From Clostridiales bacterium (GTDB lineage Bacteria > Bacillota > Clostridia > Christensenellales > Aristaeellaceae), in the NCBI GenBank assembly GCA_004557125.1, contig SFET01000044.1, positions 1 to 18,274 on the forward strand: DNA of 18,274 nt, in the 5' to 3' direction. Below the pieces are notes generated by a model. That model ran no database searches, was not told the origin of the DNA, and was given only the letters and a program-made list of their open reading frames with translations. This document shows, in pieces, positions 13,893 to 18,274 of the stretch (position 1 is the first letter of the stretch; the number at the start of each line of letters is the position of its first letter). Both the position numbers and the translations under genes were made by a program.

Positions 13893-14878
13893 TACTCCTC
13901 ATACCGCGCTGCGATGTCCGCAAGTGCGGTTTTCATTTGCCCTTTTACGCTTTCAGGCCCGGCAATCCGCACAGCCTTTCCCAGTCCAAACACCCAAGCA
14001 AAGAACTGCTGACTAACAGCAACAGGAACAACAATTCTGAAATGGTTGTCATCCACTCGCATCGGCACAATATCGCGCCCAAACCTATCCATCGCCGCGC
14101 CCATCATTCTGTTCTGGAATACCAGTTCTACATTTTGAACCTCGCCGCCGAACATCGAAAATGTGTATTTCGTGTAATTTGCCATATCAAGAGCATCAAA
14201 TGCTTCCTTGCCGACGCGCTCGGCTTCTGTTTCCTCAACCGCATCCATTTTGTCCACGCGGAAATGTTTGAACTTCTCCGCTTTTTCATCATACGCCAAG
14301 AGATAATAGTTGTCATCAGCGTAAATCAGTCTCCACGGGCTGACAACATAGAACGCGCCCTTTTTGAAATACCTCTTGCTTTTGCGAATATCGTAGTCAA
14401 AATAGCGGAACTGAACCTGTTTGTTTGCGGCAATCGCCCTGTGAATGCCATCCGCATTGTAATGAATGCTGTGGTTCATCGTCTTGACGCGGTTGGCAAC
14501 GATAACCTCACGCTGTAATGTCTGCGCTTCGTAGTGGCTACACAGCCCTTCCAATTTGGAAATCAGCGTGCGTGTGGTCTTTTCCGATAGGAACTTGGAC
14601 GCCTGTATGCTGTCAATCATCAGTTTGATTTCCGCAAGTTCAAAATCACGGCTGATAAGGCGATATGTATTGCTGTATTCGGGATGGTCGATTTCCAAAC
14701 CATATTCTTCCAGCGCATGAATGTCTTCATACACGGTTTTCCTATCCACCTGAATGCCCTGCTGTACCAATTGCCGTTCAATTTCCTTTCTGGTGATACC
14801 GTGGTCTGCGTCCGTATAGTATTCCAGAATGCGTTTGAGATGGAGCAGTTTCAGCTTTTGATTGGGTGATTTCGGCAT
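13892..14878 (-). CDS. WYL domain-containing transcriptional regulator
   Basis: A 328-residue protein with an N-terminal winged helix-turn-helix (about residues 8-80, LKRILEYYTDADHGITRKEI and DRKTVYEDIHALEEYG), a WYL domain (about 150-240, with SPWRLIYADDNYYLLAYDE, where YYL replaces WYL) and a C-terminal WCX-like extension (about 245-328). WYL proteins bind nucleic acid or small ligands and control defence, mobile-element or DNA-damage genes. The start at 14878 (MPKSPNQ) is used; AAGGAG lies 12 bases upstream, rather far. The frame stays open upstream to 14953, but those 25 codons cover promoter-like DNA. It is the first gene inside the element and is likely to regulate itself through repeats around its promoter. 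Confidence 0.87.
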   Translation of the reverse strand: MPKSPNQKLKLLHLKRILEYYTDADHGITRKEIERQLVQQGIQVDRKTVYEDIHALEEYGLEIDHPEYSNTYRLISRDFELAEIKLMIDSIQASKFLSEKTTRTLISKLEGLCSHYEAQTLQREVIVANRVKTMNHSIHYNADGIHRAIAANKQVQFRYFDYDIRKSKRYFKKGAFYVVSPWRLIYADDNYYLLAYDEKAEKFKHFRVDKMDAVEETEAERVGKEAFDALDMANYTKYTFSMFGGEVQNVELVFQNRMMGAAMDRFGRDIVPMRVDDNHFRIVVPVAVSQQFFAWVFGLGKAVRIAGPESVKGQMKTALADIAARYEE

Positions 14879-14896
14879 AAAACCATACAACTCCTT

Positions 14897-14972
14897 ACAA
14901 CTTCCAAGCAACAAATCACATCTTGCGTATATCTGTGTAAAAGTATAACACAACTTGCTGCAAAATCACATC
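14897..14972. repeat. Direct repeat flanking WYL promoter (candidate operator)
   Basis: The pattern ACAACTT then AAATCACATC occurs twice, at 14897-14922 (9-nt gap) and 14950-14972 (6-nt gap). One copy covers the -35 region and the other lies downstream of the -10. Paired sites around a promoter are typical for an autoregulator. Confidence 0.5.
14942..14947 (-). promoter_or_regulatory. Probable -10 box of WYL gene
   Basis: TATACT on the minus strand within TTGTGTTATACTTTT. The -35 is unclear and is covered by one copy of a direct repeat (14950-14972), suggesting regulated rather than constitutive expression. Confidence 0.45.
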
Positions 14973-14993
14973 ATTTCCCTCTGATACAGCCGG

Positions 14994-15056
14994 TTTCGAC
15001 CAAGGTTATGAAAAGGAATAATTTATATTATATTTTCCGCTAAACCATGGTCGAAA
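14994..15056. repeat. 14-bp inverted repeat between divergent WYL and RHH genes
   Basis: TTTCGACCAAGGTT (14994-15007) and AACCATGGTCGAAA (15043-15056) are inverted copies with one mismatch around a 35-bp AT-rich centre. The centre holds a minus-strand TATAAT (15027-15032) and a plus-strand TATATT. It could be an operator pair, a looping site or a recombinase or oriT site. Confidence 0.65.
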
Positions 15057-15089
15057 ACTTTTGCGGGCAGCACCGTTTATACAGTTCAT

Positions 15090-15128
15090 CATCATTTTCA
15101 CATACAAGTGAAAGGAGTGAAAATGATG
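15090..15128 (+). promoter_or_regulatory. 12-bp hairpin over RBS and start of the RHH gene
   Basis: CATCATTTTCAC (15090-15101) is perfectly complementary to GTGAAAATGATG (15117-15128), which contains both candidate ATG codons. The ribosome binding site AAAGGAG sits in the loop. A competing shorter hairpin pairs the same TTTCAC with an earlier GTGAAA (15108-15113). The two folds would hide or expose the start codon. Confidence 0.6.
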
Positions 15129-15260
15129 GACGATATAAACATTCTGACAGTCCGCATTCCAAGAGAAGACAAATTGCGTCTGATGGAATACGCCAAGACA
15201 CACGATTGTTCCGCGTCTCAAATCATACGCTATCTGATTAGACGCTATCTGTTTGAATAA
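15123..15260 (+). CDS. Small ribbon-helix-helix (Arc/CopG-like) DNA-binding protein
   Basis: A 45-residue protein starting MMDDINILTVRIPREDKLRL and ending IIRYLIRRYLFE. A short beta strand (ILTVRIP) followed by two helices, with a polar turn (CSAS) between them, is the ribbon-helix-helix layout of Arc, CopG and MetJ, which bind DNA operators as dimers. AAAGGAG lies five bases before the ATG. It is too short for ordinary ORF cut-offs and easily missed. The adjacent inverted repeats at 14994-15056 and 15090-15128 are candidate binding sites. It may control copy number, transfer or the next gene, which follows closely with its own AGGAG. Confidence 0.8.
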   Translation: MMDDINILTVRIPREDKLRLMEYAKTHDCSASQIIRYLIRRYLFE

Positions 15261-15277
15261 AGGAGAGAAAAAGCATT

Positions 15278-15325
15278 GTGAATGTAAATCGAGCGCGTGC
15301 CGCTATGATCCGGCACAGTATGTAG
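15278..15325 (+). CDS. 15-codon reading frame ending in TAG just before next gene
   Basis: A GTG start preceded by AGGAGAG opens a 15-codon frame (VNVNRARAAMIRHSM) that ends in TAG at 15323-15325. It is in the same frame as the next gene, whose ATG follows the TAG directly. Either it is a leader peptide that couples translation, or it is the true N-terminus of the next protein, cut off by a nonsense change (CAG to TAG would be a single substitution). Confidence 0.4.
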   Translation: MNVNRARAAMIRHSM

Positions 15326-15577
15326 ATGAATGCGGCGTTAAGCAGCGACAATCCGTACCACGGACAGCACATCCAGCAGTTTTGTGAGTATGCCGATGCG
15401 GTTGCCGACGGCGCAGCAGAAGAGGTCAAACGCGACATTCCACCTCTTGTACGGGATGAGGTTCAAAAGCAAATGTCAAGCCGCAAGATTGAAATCGAAG
15501 TTGATAAGCAGAGCGTCAAGAAGGCGCAGAAAGCCATTGATGACTTGCTTTTGCCGCTCAAAAGGATTTTCAAGTGA
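15326..15577 (+). CDS. Hypothetical mobile-element protein, possible amber-interrupted gene
   Basis: An 83-residue protein that I do not recognise. The N-terminal part (PYHGQHIQQFCEYADAVADG) is mixed; the rest is rich in Lys, Glu and Gln and likely helical, ending in a basic LLLPLKRIFK. No ribosome binding site precedes its ATG, whereas AGGAG precedes the in-frame GTG 48 bases upstream. So the natural product may be a 99-residue protein broken by one TAG codon. It follows the ribbon-helix-helix gene and ends before a strong terminator, suggesting a two-gene operon. Confidence 0.55.
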   Translation: MNAALSSDNPYHGQHIQQFCEYADAVADGAAEEVKRDIPPLVRDEVQKQMSSRKIEIEVDKQSVKKAQKAIDDLLLPLKRIFK

Positions 15578-15639
15578 GCGCAGCGGACACGGCAAAACAA
15601 AATTGGTTTTAGTGGGGAAAGAGGCCACGCGGCGGCGGG

Positions 15640-15684
15640 TATGGGGGATTGATTTTTGATTTGCCTGAAACACCCGCCCCCATA
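15640..15684. repeat. Inverted repeat in 3' region of the hypothetical gene
   Basis: TATGGGGG (15640-15647) and CCCCCATA (15677-15684) are an exact 8-bp inverted repeat; GGCGGGT (15634-15640) and ACCCGCC (15672-15678) give an alternative 7-bp pairing. It lies just before the terminator. I see no other feature in 15578-15690. Confidence 0.4.
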
Positions 15685-15693
15685 GACACCGAA

Positions 15694-15738
15694 GGGACAG
15701 CCTTTGCGCAGAAATGTGCGAGACTGTCCCGTTTTTTT
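15694..15738 (+). terminator. Two-part intrinsic terminator
   Basis: GGGACAG (15694-15700) pairs with CTGTCCC (15724-15730). Inside, TTGCGCA and TGTGCGA pair around a GAAA tetraloop. Seven T residues follow (15732-15738). It ends the plus-strand transcript and lies just beside the stop codon of the convergent XRE gene. Confidence 0.92.
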
Positions 15739-15742
15739 CTTT

Positions 15743-15952
15743 TCAGATTTTCGTACCATCCTTGAAGGCAAAACCAAAGAAGTATTCTGCTTCCAGCGCA
15801 TCCGCGATTTTTTCCATTTCCTCCGATGAGAATTTCCCCGTCTTCATGCGCTGATTGAAGGCAGAAGGGCTTGTGCCGATGGAGCGCGCAAGTTCTGCTT
15901 CGCTCATTCCCTTGTAAGCAAGGGCCATTTTGATTTTTTGCGAAATTGTCAT
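15743..15952 (-). CDS. Small XRE-family transcriptional regulator
   Basis: A 69-residue helix-turn-helix protein. Residues about 5-60 form a Cro/CI-type fold with SEAELARSIGTSPSAFNQRM as helices 2-3. It probably represses the divergent plus-strand operon of the coiled-coil protein and ArdC, and perhaps itself. The start at 15952 is set by GAGGTG six bases upstream; an in-frame GTG at 15961 would lie within that ribosome binding site. It has a strong promoter of its own, and the transcript start falls close to the ribosome binding site, so the leader is very short. Confidence 0.87.
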   Translation of the reverse strand: MTISQKIKMALAYKGMSEAELARSIGTSPSAFNQRMKTGKFSSEEMEKIADALEAEYFFGFAFKDGTKI

Positions 15953-15970
15953 CCCGATCACCTCACATTC

Positions 15971-15999
15971 ATTATATAGGTTCTTCTGCTTTTCGTCAA
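15971..15999 (-). promoter_or_regulatory. Promoter of small XRE gene
   Basis: On the minus strand TTGACG (15994-15999) and TATAAT (15971-15976) are 17 bp apart. It faces away from the plus-strand promoter at 16040-16068, leaving about 40 bp between them for a shared operator. Confidence 0.85.
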
Positions 16000-16039
16000 G
16001 AATGATGAAAAGAAATTTAGAAAATCCTTGAGTTTATGC

Positions 16040-16068
16040 TTGACAATGATTAGGTTTTCCTGTATAAT
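16040..16068 (+). promoter_or_regulatory. Strong promoter of the coiled-coil/ArdC operon
   Basis: Perfect consensus boxes TTGACA (16040-16045) and TATAAT (16063-16068) are separated by 17 bp. Such a strong promoter beside a small repressor gene is typical of element genes silenced until transfer or induction. Confidence 0.9.
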
Positions 16069-16122
16069 ATTAAATGTAAGGAACAAGAAAACAACCTGAA
16101 CATCAAAAGGAGGAAAACAAAA

Positions 16123-16392
16123 ATGTCTAACCCGAATATGGAAGCCAAGGTCAAGGAACTGATGGAACTCAAACGGATGCGCGAAGAGCTGGATGCGGAA
16201 ATCGCCGCCGCAGAGGACGAAATCAAAAAGGTGATGGGCGACGAAGAAACCCTTTTCGCGGGAGCCTTCAAAGTCTCTTGGAAAACCTTTACTTCCTCCC
16301 GCCTCGACAGCACCGCCTTGAAAAAGGCCCTGCCGGAAATCGCCGCCCGCTTTACCAAGCAGACCACGGCGCGCCGCTTCTCCATCAACTGA
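16123..16392 (+). CDS. Small coiled-coil phage/element protein
   Basis: An 89-residue protein. Residues about 5-40 (VKELMELKRMREELDAEIAA and onward) form a coiled coil. The remainder ends in FKVSWKTFTSSRLDSTALKK and a conserved-looking TKQTTARRFSIN tail. Similar small proteins occur in Clostridia phages and integrative elements near recombination genes; I know the pattern but not a proven function. AAAGGAGG lies nine bases before the ATG. It is the first gene behind a consensus promoter and shares a transcript with the ArdC-like gene, separated by a highly structured 148-base spacer. Confidence 0.75.
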   Translation: MSNPNMEAKVKELMELKRMREELDAEIAAAEDEIKKVMGDEETLFAGAFKVSWKTFTSSRLDSTALKKALPEIAARFTKQTTARRFSIN

Positions 16393-16396
16393 AAAA

Positions 16397-16518
16397 CCTG
16401 AGTGTTTACCAGACACTCAGGAAGCCCGCAAAAGTGTTACCAGCACCAAGCGGGAATGCCGCCCCGAACATAGACGAACAGGGGAGCAAGGACATTCTAC
16501 CACAAAGCCTTGCTCCCC
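16397..16518 (+). ncRNA. Candidate structured RNA: three stem-loops with TACCA loops before ArdC gene
   Basis: Three stem-loops follow one another. (1) CCTGAGTGT/ACACTCAGG, 9 bp, loop TTACCAG (16397-16421). (2) CCCGC/GCGGG enclosing GTG/CAC with the same loop TTACCAG (16425-16453). (3) GGGGAGCAAGG/CCTTGCTCCCC, 11 bp perfect (16481-16491 with 16508-16518), 16-nt loop containing CTACCA. There is no T-run, so it is not a terminator. It lies between the coiled-coil gene and the ArdC ribosome binding site. I do not match it to a known RNA family. Confidence 0.6.
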
Positions 16519-16540
16519 GCAATCAAAAGGAGCAAAGCAT

Positions 16541-17362
16541 ATGGATATTTACGCAGAGATCACCGCCCGCATCATCACCGAAATGGAAAAGGGCATTATC
16601 CCGTGGGAAAAGCCGTGGATTGCGCGAGGCGGCGCAATCAGCCACGTAACCGGCAAGCGCTATTCCCTCCTCAATCAAATGCTGTTGGGCAGGGCGGGCG
16701 AATACCTGACCTTTAAGCAGGTTCAGCAGGAAGGCGGGCGCGTCCGCAAAGGCGAGAAGGCCAGCATGGTTGTGTTCTGGAAATTCATTGAGCAGGAGGA
16801 CGAAGAGACGCACGAAAAGAAGCAGGTTCCCTTTCTCCGCTATTACAGCGTCTTTCACCTCGACCAATGCGAAGGGCTGACCGCCAAGTATGACAAGCAC
16901 CTCCAGCAATGCGCGAATCCCTGTCAGACCGCTGACCGCATCATTTCTGACTATTGTGCGCGGGAGGGCGTGAGCGTCACCCATGAGGCTGGCGATAGAG
17001 CGTTCTATCGTCCCGCGACGGACAGCATCACGCTTCCCCATATGGCACAGTTTGCCGCGACTGCTGAATATTACAGCACAGCGTTCCACGAACTGACGCA
17101 CAGCACGGGCCACAGCAAGCGGCTCAACCGCCTTGACAAGACCGCGTTCTTTGGCAGCGAGGCATACAGCAAGGAAGAACTGATTGCGGAAATCGGTGCC
17201 TCGGCGCTGGTGAATGCGGCGGGGCTGGAAACCGCCCACAGCCTTCGCAATTCTGCCGCTTACATTCAGAACTGGCTGAAAGCCCTGCGGGATGACAAGC
17301 GCTTCATCGTCAGCGCGTCCGGCAAGGCGGAGAAAGCGGTCAATCTCATTCTTGGCTCTTGA
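16541..17362 (+). CDS. ArdC-like antirestriction protein (ssDNA-binding plus zincin peptidase-like domain)
   Basis: A 273-residue protein of the ArdC type carried by plasmids, integrative elements and phages. The N-terminal part (about 1-110, with ITARIITEMEKGIIPWEKPW and YSLLNQMLL) is the ArdC ssDNA-binding domain. The C-terminal part (about 150-273) is a zincin-like peptidase domain with HELTH (H183, E184, H187) and a downstream EELIAEIGAS, whose E217 is the likely third zinc ligand. ArdC proteins protect incoming DNA from host restriction. The start has AAGGAG eight bases upstream. It shares a strong promoter with the preceding gene and is preceded by the three-hairpin region. An intact HExxH suggests the peptidase-like site is preserved. 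Confidence 0.87.
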   Translation: MDIYAEITARIITEMEKGIIPWEKPWIARGGAISHVTGKRYSLLNQMLLGRAGEYLTFKQVQQEGGRVRKGEKASMVVFWKFIEQEDEETHEKKQVPFLRYYSVFHLDQCEGLTAKYDKHLQQCANPCQTADRIISDYCAREGVSVTHEAGDRAFYRPATDSITLPHMAQFAATAEYYSTAFHELTHSTGHSKRLNRLDKTAFFGSEAYSKEELIAEIGASALVNAAGLETAHSLRNSAAYIQNWLKALRDDKRFIVSASGKAEKAVNLILGS

Positions 17363-17371
17363 ACCTCATAT

Positions 17372-17400
17372 GCCCGCCCTCCTGATGACTGGGGGCGGGC
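17372..17400. other. GC-rich hairpin after ArdC gene
   Basis: GCCCGCCCTC (17372-17381) and GGGGGCGGGC (17391-17400) form a 10-bp stem with one G-U around a 9-nt loop, ten bases past the ArdC stop. The next bases (GTAAAATC) are not T-rich, so classical termination is doubtful. It may be a 3' stabiliser. Confidence 0.5.
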
Positions 17401-17448
17401 GTAAAATCAAACAGTTGGTTTCATAGACACAGGAGGACAGACACACCT

Positions 17449-17507
17449 TCGCCGCAATCCGGCTCAAAAGCGTAAAGGAAAGCGGTAAATGAAACGATTT
17501 GCGGCGA
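17449..17507. repeat. 9-bp inverted repeat upstream of serine recombinase (candidate res site)
   Basis: TCGCCGCAA (17449-17457) and TTGCGGCGA (17499-17507) are exact inverted copies 41 bp apart, ending about 30 bases before the recombinase start. Resolvases often act on sites next to their own gene and regulate themselves from there; the match to a res site is inference. Confidence 0.45.
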
Positions 17508-17538
17508 TGGGCCTTTTCATTGACAGGAGGATAGAACA

Positions 17539-18129
17539 ATGGCGGTTTATGGCTATGCGCGCTGCTCGACCAGCGAGGACAAGCAGGACATCAACAGGCA
17601 AATCCGCGAACTGAAAGCGGCGGGCGCCGATGAGGTGATATTTGAATACGAGCACGGCGACACCAAGGTGAAAAAGAACCTTCATATGCTTCTTGATACG
17701 GCGACTAAGGGCGACACCATTATCACAATGGAAGTCAGCCGATTGAGCCGAAGCACGCAGCAGTTGTGTGAGATTATCGACACCATCCGCGAAAAGCGCT
17801 TGCGGCTGGTGATTGTGGGGAGCATCACGATTGATTGCCGAAACGGGCAGACAGACCCGATGAGCGAAGCATTCCTTCAAATGGCAGGTGTGTTCAGTCA
17901 GTTGGAATTGGCAATGATAAGAGCACGTGTGCGGTCTGGGATGGCGAACGCGAAAGCAAAAGGAAAGAAAGTCGGCAGACCGCAGACAACGAAGGATGAT
18001 ATTCCAGCCGTATTCTACAAGCATTATCCTGCTTTTGCTTCGGGGAATATGAATGTGAGTGAGTTGGCGCGGATTTGCGATTTGAGCCGTCCGACAGTTT
18101 ATAAGTATTTGAAGTTGATAATGGCTTGA
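17539..18129 (+). CDS. Serine recombinase (resolvase/invertase family)
   Basis: A 196-residue site-specific recombinase. The catalytic domain (about 1-135) starts YGYARCST with nucleophile S10 and R8, and carries the active-site arginines of VSRLSRS (R68, R71). A long helix runs through 110-135. A C-terminal helix-turn-helix (about 165-193, SELARICDLSRPTVYKYLK) binds DNA. The length is that of resolvases and invertases, not of the large serine integrases, so it more likely resolves dimers or inverts a segment than integrates the element. AGGAGG lies eight bases before the ATG. It is separated from the ArdC gene by 176 bases that hold two hairpins but no clear promoter. Confidence 0.92.
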   Translation: MAVYGYARCSTSEDKQDINRQIRELKAAGADEVIFEYEHGDTKVKKNLHMLLDTATKGDTIITMEVSRLSRSTQQLCEIIDTIREKRLRLVIVGSITIDCRNGQTDPMSEAFLQMAGVFSQLELAMIRARVRSGMANAKAKGKKVGRPQTTKDDIPAVFYKHYPAFASGNMNVSELARICDLSRPTVYKYLKLIMA

Positions 18130-18184
18130 ATGAGTTTGGTAATGCTGAGATAAGTTGTTTTTTTTGTTCTCTTACTGTATTATG

Positions 18185-18193
18185 TGATATACT
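18185..18193 (+). promoter_or_regulatory. Extended -10 promoter of last gene
   Basis: TGATATACT (TG at 18185-18186, TATACT at 18188-18193), with a weak TTGTTC -35 at about 18 bp spacing just after a run of T residues. It lies about 30 bases before the start of the partial gene. Confidence 0.55.
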
Positions 18194-18226
18194 GAAAAGG
18201 CAAAAGATGCTATGGGAGGCGATTCT

Positions 18227-18274
18227 ATGAAAGATTTGAATGACATGCTAAAGCAAATGACGGTGTTTGAGTAT
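18227..18274 (+). CDS. Start of an unidentified gene, cut by window edge
   Basis: Sixteen codons (MKDLNDMLKQMTVFEY) are visible and open to the end of the window. GGGAGG lies seven bases before the ATG and a promoter-like extended -10 precedes it, so a real gene is likely. Too little is present to assign a family. Confidence 0.6.
   Translation, partial: MKDLNDMLKQMTVFEY

Larger units (their letters stand above)
13778..18274. mobile_element. Left part of an integrated mobile element (runs off window)
   Basis: The region starts at the tRNA-Val fragment and continues to the window edge. It is visibly more AT-rich than the left part and has accessory genes: WYL and XRE regulators, a ribbon-helix-helix protein, an ArdC-like antirestriction protein and a serine recombinase. 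No tyrosine integrase, relaxase or capsid gene is in view, so whether it is an ICE, an IME, a phage or a remnant is open. The recombinase present is short and resolvase-like, so the integrase that used the tRNA is probably outside the window. Confidence 0.65.

Noticed and set aside
13874..14518. 214-codon plus-strand frame opposite the WYL gene
   Set aside because: Antisense to a clear WYL regulator with no motif of its own.
17489..17614. 41-codon frame (MKRFAAMGLFIDRRIEQ...) overlapping the recombinase start
   Set aside because: It runs out of frame into the recombinase gene with an Arg/Ser/Thr-rich shadow composition; only a weak ribosome binding site.
17539..18129. Serine recombinase as the integrase that inserted the element into tRNA-Val
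   Set aside because: tRNA 3'-end integration is usually done by tyrosine integrases, and this protein has the short resolvase/invertase length.
13778..18274. CRISPR array in the AT-richer region
   Set aside because: The repeats seen are inverted or occur only twice; no regular repeat-spacer pattern and no cas genes.

Overview
The window looks like a chromosome segment of an anaerobic, GC-rich member of the Bacillota (class Clostridia). It has a hydrogenase-sensor operon, an ECF riboflavin transporter behind an FMN riboswitch, AGGAGG-type ribosome binding sites and sigma-A-like promoters. Up to about 13777 the genes are strongly GC-rich. From there to the right end the DNA is visibly more AT-rich and carries mobile-element genes. 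Species cannot be told from the sequence alone.

Region 1 (113-4890, minus strand) is a five-gene operon read right to left: two small thioredoxin-like [2Fe-2S] proteins, a sensory-type [FeFe] hydrogenase with a PAS domain (HydS-like), a SpoIIE-type Ser/Thr phosphatase with an unassigned C-terminal region, and a group-B-like [FeFe] hydrogenase. An extended -10 promoter lies at 5004-5009. The likely logic is redox or H2 sensing coupled to phosphatase signalling. Region 2 (5098-6529, minus) is a flavin operon: promoter, FMN riboswitch, intrinsic terminator, ribU, then an FMN-binding split-barrel protein and a terminator. Region 3 (6577-9486) holds a secreted SH3-like protein, a divergently transcribed phosphoribosyltransferase-like protein whose PRPP loop lacks the usual acidic pair, and a MATE exporter.

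Region 4 (9483-13620, plus) is a D-serine module. It has an XRE-cupin regulator, a long structured leader, D-serine ammonia-lyase (dsdA), a GntP-family permease, and RidA, which removes the reactive 2-aminoacrylate made by such lyases. A strong terminator closes it.

Region 5 (13676-18274) starts with a terminator and a 45-nt 3' fragment of tRNA-Val(GAC) that stops in the anticodon loop. This is the expected footprint of an element integrated into a tRNA gene, with the intact tRNA predicted beyond the right edge. The element carries a WYL regulator, a 45-aa ribbon-helix-helix protein missed by length-limited ORF calling, a small gene preceded by an in-frame amber codon, a small XRE regulator, a small coiled-coil protein, an ArdC-like antirestriction protein, a resolvase-type serine recombinase and the start of another gene.

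The most unusual signal is a run of three stem-loops at 16397-16518, just ahead of the ArdC gene. Two have the identical loop TTACCAG, and the third loop contains CTACCA. A 14-nt piece of this motif recurs at the tRNA-fragment boundary (13783-13796). It could be an undescribed structured RNA or a ssDNA hairpin site.
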